Shown here in pieces: positions 61,656-64,000 of a DNA stretch of 64,000 bases (the first letter of the stretch is position 1; every line of letters starts with the position of its first letter). Source of the DNA: Mariniphaga sp963747515 (GTDB taxonomy: Bacteria; Bacteroidota; Bacteroidia; Bacteroidales; Prolixibacteraceae); contig CAVVFN010000003.1 of assembly GCA_963747515.1 (NCBI GenBank), forward strand, positions 62,001-126,000, written 5' to 3'. The notes under the pieces were generated by a model, which did no database searches, had not been told where the DNA came from, and saw only the letters and a program-made list of their open reading frames with translations. The translations under genes were made by a program, and so were the position numbers.

Positions 61656-63212
61656 TTAAAAGGCCAATATATCCTTTATTCCACTAAAAAGAGATTTCCA
61701 CCAGTAGTTGAAAATGGATTTCTTTTTATCTCGTTCAAATGATATGGAACCTTTTTGGTAGGAATTTTCCTGCTTAAGGTTATCATTTTGCAGAATGAAG
61801 GTTTCGGTAATAAAAGTCTTAATTTTTTTTTGTGATCCATCTTCTTTATCAAGTAAGCTGATGTCAAGATTTTCATATTCCAAAACCAGGTTTCCCTCAG
61901 ATTTGTTATTATTATAGGTGAAATCGAATTCCATCCGTTTAATCTGGCCCTCATTTACTCTGACAAAGGCGGTGGGAACAATCATCGGATTGAATTTTGC
62001 AATATTAATGGGCTTCAGGCTTCCTGATACCTTATACTTATTAGAATATATTTTATTTGGAAAAATAAATTCAGCCTTCAGCAACGATTCATTCATTACC
62101 ATTGCTCTGGCAGACATGGCCGTCGGGCCACCAATTAAATCGCCCATAGTGCTTAAATTATAAATGGTTGCATAAAGTTGATTGAAAGATACTGTTCCCG
62201 GTTCAATACTTTTTTCTGCATGTTCTTCATAAATAATGTTTGAGTTTTTAATTTCTATAGAATCGGAGTGAAAATCAAAAGGCAGGTTATTCAGCATTTC
62301 CATGGGCAATTTTGAATCCGGTTTTTCAGGAAAGGGAGGACGTTTATCCCTGAAAACAACTGCATCCAGATTTTCCAGTAAAGCTTTTTGGAAAACAACA
62401 GCAGTGTCTTGTAACAGTGCATTCATATCTATACGCTTTATTTCAAATAATTGCAGGGAAAAGTTGTACCAGTCGGTTTCTACACCCGTTTGTTTTGCAA
62501 TTTCATACTTCTGGTAAATGGATGAAAAATATAAATTTTCCAGCCTTAGAACTTCCTGTTCAGAATTGAATGTCAGCTTATCAAACTGCAGGCGATATAA
62601 TTTTCCGGGAAGGTTATATTTACCATTGTTTAACTGCAGCTGAAACTTTTCAGCTGAATAATTTTCAAAATTTAATGTTTCCGTGTTGCTATTTGTAAGG
62701 TTCCATAGGTTGAACTCTGCCTTAAAGGAAAATATAGTATCCGATTTATCCGATGTCTGCTTTTTCAATGCCAATACTGCATCCAATACTTTCAGTTTGT
62801 TAATCCGAATCTGCTTTATATCTCCTTCCTTTTTATTGTCAGCTTTATTGAGTTTTTTCTCATTAGATTCGTTTTGAATTAATGATATTCTTGAATTTTT
62901 AATGAGCAGACTATTGATAATTATGTTATTGTTAAAAATATATGGGAAGATGTGAATTCCGGTTGCTTTAATTTCTGAAATGCTAGATTTTTGATGAGTT
63001 ACAGAATCTTCAGCAATTGCATTTTTAATCTTCACCTGACGCAAAAGAAGGTTAACGTTTGTTCCCCCACTATGAATAATATACGACCCAACCTGACGGT
63101 TTTGCAGTTCATTTTCAATGTAATTTTCTATAAATAGTGCTGCCAGGATTATCACGATTGCCAAAGTAGATAGAATGATGCTTACAGTTATAACCGGTTT
63201 GCTTGTTTTCAT
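61656..63212 (-). CDS. AsmA/DUF748-like membrane-anchored protein
   Basis: A 518-residue protein with an N-terminal TM helix (PVITVSIILSTLAIVIILAALFI) and a long beta-rich periplasmic part. Recurrent features such as VNLLLRQVKIKNA, KATGIHIFPYIFNNNIIINS and KSNIIYEE-like strands are typical of AsmA-like (repeating beta-groove) proteins, which are thought to carry lipids between membranes. It is shorter than TamB or AsmA. It ends in IFNYWWKSLFSGIKDILAF, as in related Bacteroidota proteins. No neighbour on this strand. Confidence 0.7.
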   Translation of the reverse strand: MKTSKPVITVSIILSTLAIVIILAALFIENYIENELQNRQVGSYIIHSGGTNVNLLLRQVKIKNAIAEDSVTHQKSSISEIKATGIHIFPYIFNNNIIINSLLIKNSRISLIQNESNEKKLNKADNKKEGDIKQIRINKLKVLDAVLALKKQTSDKSDTIFSFKAEFNLWNLTNSNTETLNFENYSAEKFQLQLNNGKYNLPGKLYRLQFDKLTFNSEQEVLRLENLYFSSIYQKYEIAKQTGVETDWYNFSLQLFEIKRIDMNALLQDTAVVFQKALLENLDAVVFRDKRPPFPEKPDSKLPMEMLNNLPFDFHSDSIEIKNSNIIYEEHAEKSIEPGTVSFNQLYATIYNLSTMGDLIGGPTAMSARAMVMNESLLKAEFIFPNKIYSNKYKVSGSLKPINIAKFNPMIVPTAFVRVNEGQIKRMEFDFTYNNNKSEGNLVLEYENLDISLLDKEDGSQKKIKTFITETFILQNDNLKQENSYQKGSISFERDKKKSIFNYWWKSLFSGIKDILAF

Positions 63213-63642
63213 GAAAGTGTATTAGAAATAAATCTGCCAAATATTTAAAGAGTATGCTGATTAAATGGGAAAATTATGCCATAATTTTTTTTAATAGTAC
63301 TATAAATTTCATATTTGGTGAATTTCGCCAGTAGTTTAAGGATAAAAATGAAAAATACTTTGATTCTTTTTGGATTGAAAAGGAAGAAATGGATTGATGC
63401 TTTGGAAAAAGAATATTGGATTTTGTTGATTAATTCCCCATTTTTTGAGAATAATCATCACATCCGGTAAATTTATAATTGAATGTTTGGCATAATATTT
63501 CAGGTTTTGAGCAGAAATAACATATGGATGTTATTTGTTTTTGAAAAACTTAACGAACAACTTGATTATTTATTAAAAAAGTATTTTCTTTGCAAGCCGT
63601 TAAAAAACGTGTTGATTTGTACATCAAGAAATTAAATAAGAA
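63213..63642. other. Intergenic region before rpmB
   Basis: About 430 AT-rich bases. A 40-codon frame (63348-63470) with a weak upstream box is doubtful. The end has the rpmB promoter: TTG at 63562, about 19 bases, then a TTTTCTTTG box near 63585-63593. Confidence 0.45.
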
Positions 63643-63885
63643 ATGTCACGAGTTTGTCAAATAACAGGAAAGAGTGCGATGGTGGGTAATAATGTTTCCC
63701 ATTCAAAACGCCGTGTGAAAAGGAAATTCAACGTAAATTTATTCCGAAAGAAGTTTTATATTCCGAATGAAAATCGTTGGGTACAATTAGTAGTTTCAGC
63801 AGCAGGGTTACGCACCATCAACAAAAAAGGCATAGTAGCGGCCATAAAGGATGCAACTGAAAAAGGATTTATAGAAAAAAATTAA
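63643..63885 (+). CDS. rpmB: Ribosomal protein L28
   Basis: An 80-residue L28. It begins MSRVCQITGKSAMVGNNVSH and has SKRRVKRKFNVNL, FYIPNENRWVQLVVSAAGLRTI (in part) and the end KDATEKGFIEKN. rpmG follows after 12 bases, the usual Bacteroidota arrangement. Confidence 0.98.
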   Translation: MSRVCQITGKSAMVGNNVSHSKRRVKRKFNVNLFRKKFYIPNENRWVQLVVSAAGLRTINKKGIVAAIKDATEKGFIEKN

Positions 63886-63897
63886 AGAAAATCTGTA

Positions 63898-64000
63898 ATG
63901 GCAAAAAAAGGAAAAGGCGCGAGAATTCAGGTAATTCTGGAATGTACTGAGCATAAAAATAGTGGCATGCCAGGCACTTCAAGGTATATTACTACTAAAA
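63898..64000 (+). CDS. rpmG: Ribosomal protein L33, 5' part
   Basis: The first 34 residues, MAKKGKGARIQVILECTEHK and NSGMPGTSRYITTK, match L33. The gene runs out of the window. Confidence 0.95.
   Translation, partial: MAKKGKGARIQVILECTEHKNSGMPGTSRYITTK

Noticed and set aside
63348..63470. A 40-codon frame before rpmB
   Set aside because: No recognisable similarity and weak promoter; left as part of the intergenic region.

Overview
The window comes from a low-GC member of the Bacteroidota, most likely the order Bacteroidales/Marinilabiliales. Evidence: TAnnTTTG-type -7 promoter boxes before several genes, a type IX secretion sorting domain, Bacteroidota-specific families (DUF5606, DUF5916, BatA, Bacteroidota-type LptD), a separate PyrI, and a tRNA gene without encoded CCA.

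Layout. 1-6.9 kb: 3' end of purL, a DJ-1 protein, an orphan ECF sigma factor, a TonB-dependent receptor, a DUF5606 protein, a DEDDh exonuclease and a frameshifted OmpA/TSP3 porin. 6.9-7.6 kb: a graveyard of a group II intron reverse transcriptase and an IS3 transposase. 7.7-9.5 kb: argS. 9.5-15.4 kb: an unusual signalling locus (below). 15.4-22 kb: minus-strand housekeeping genes (guaA, S41 protease, pnuC, NadR-type kinase, cysE, THUMP methyltransferase). 22-30 kb: LysM/periplasmic-binding lipoprotein-like protein, rocD, BatA, isoaspartyl peptidase. 30-34 kb: a giant FAS1 adhesin with six almost identical repeats. 34-46 kb: alcohol dehydrogenase, YbaK, a DoxX fusion protein, tRNA-Leu, pyrBI with a structured leader or ncRNA, YigZ, EamA, dnaA, MCE protein, amidase. 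46-56 kb: lptD, ridA, rpsF-rpsR-rplI, a glycosyltransferase and a propionyl-CoA-type carboxylase operon. 56-64 kb: DUF5916 protein, a polyol-type dehydrogenase, a small Cys protein, an AsmA-like protein, rpmB-rpmG.

Most notable: at 9.5-15.4 kb an ECF sigma gene overlaps a membrane protein built of about four tandem anti-sigma-like modules followed by a TM helix and TPRs. It converges on a 951-aa TPR-CHAT (caspase-like) protein, which is divergent from a 49-aa peptide with a leader ending in Arg-Gly-Gly-Gly. The same unusual promoter (GGGTTACCTTTTC, exactly 10 bases, then an ATATAT-rich box) precedes the sigma gene and the peptide gene. A third copy drives a predicted ~60-nt RNA that ends at a U-tract hairpin overlapping the argS stop. 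This reads as a self-regulated sigma regulon with a protease and a peptide. Its logic resembles the TPR-CHAT/sigma modules of type III-E CRISPR systems, but no CRISPR component is present.

Second most notable: two intergenic arrays of 11-bp repeats (30.1 and 50.1 kb), in which a left block in one orientation faces a right block in the other.

All functional statements rest on reading the sequence and knowledge of families; no database search was run.
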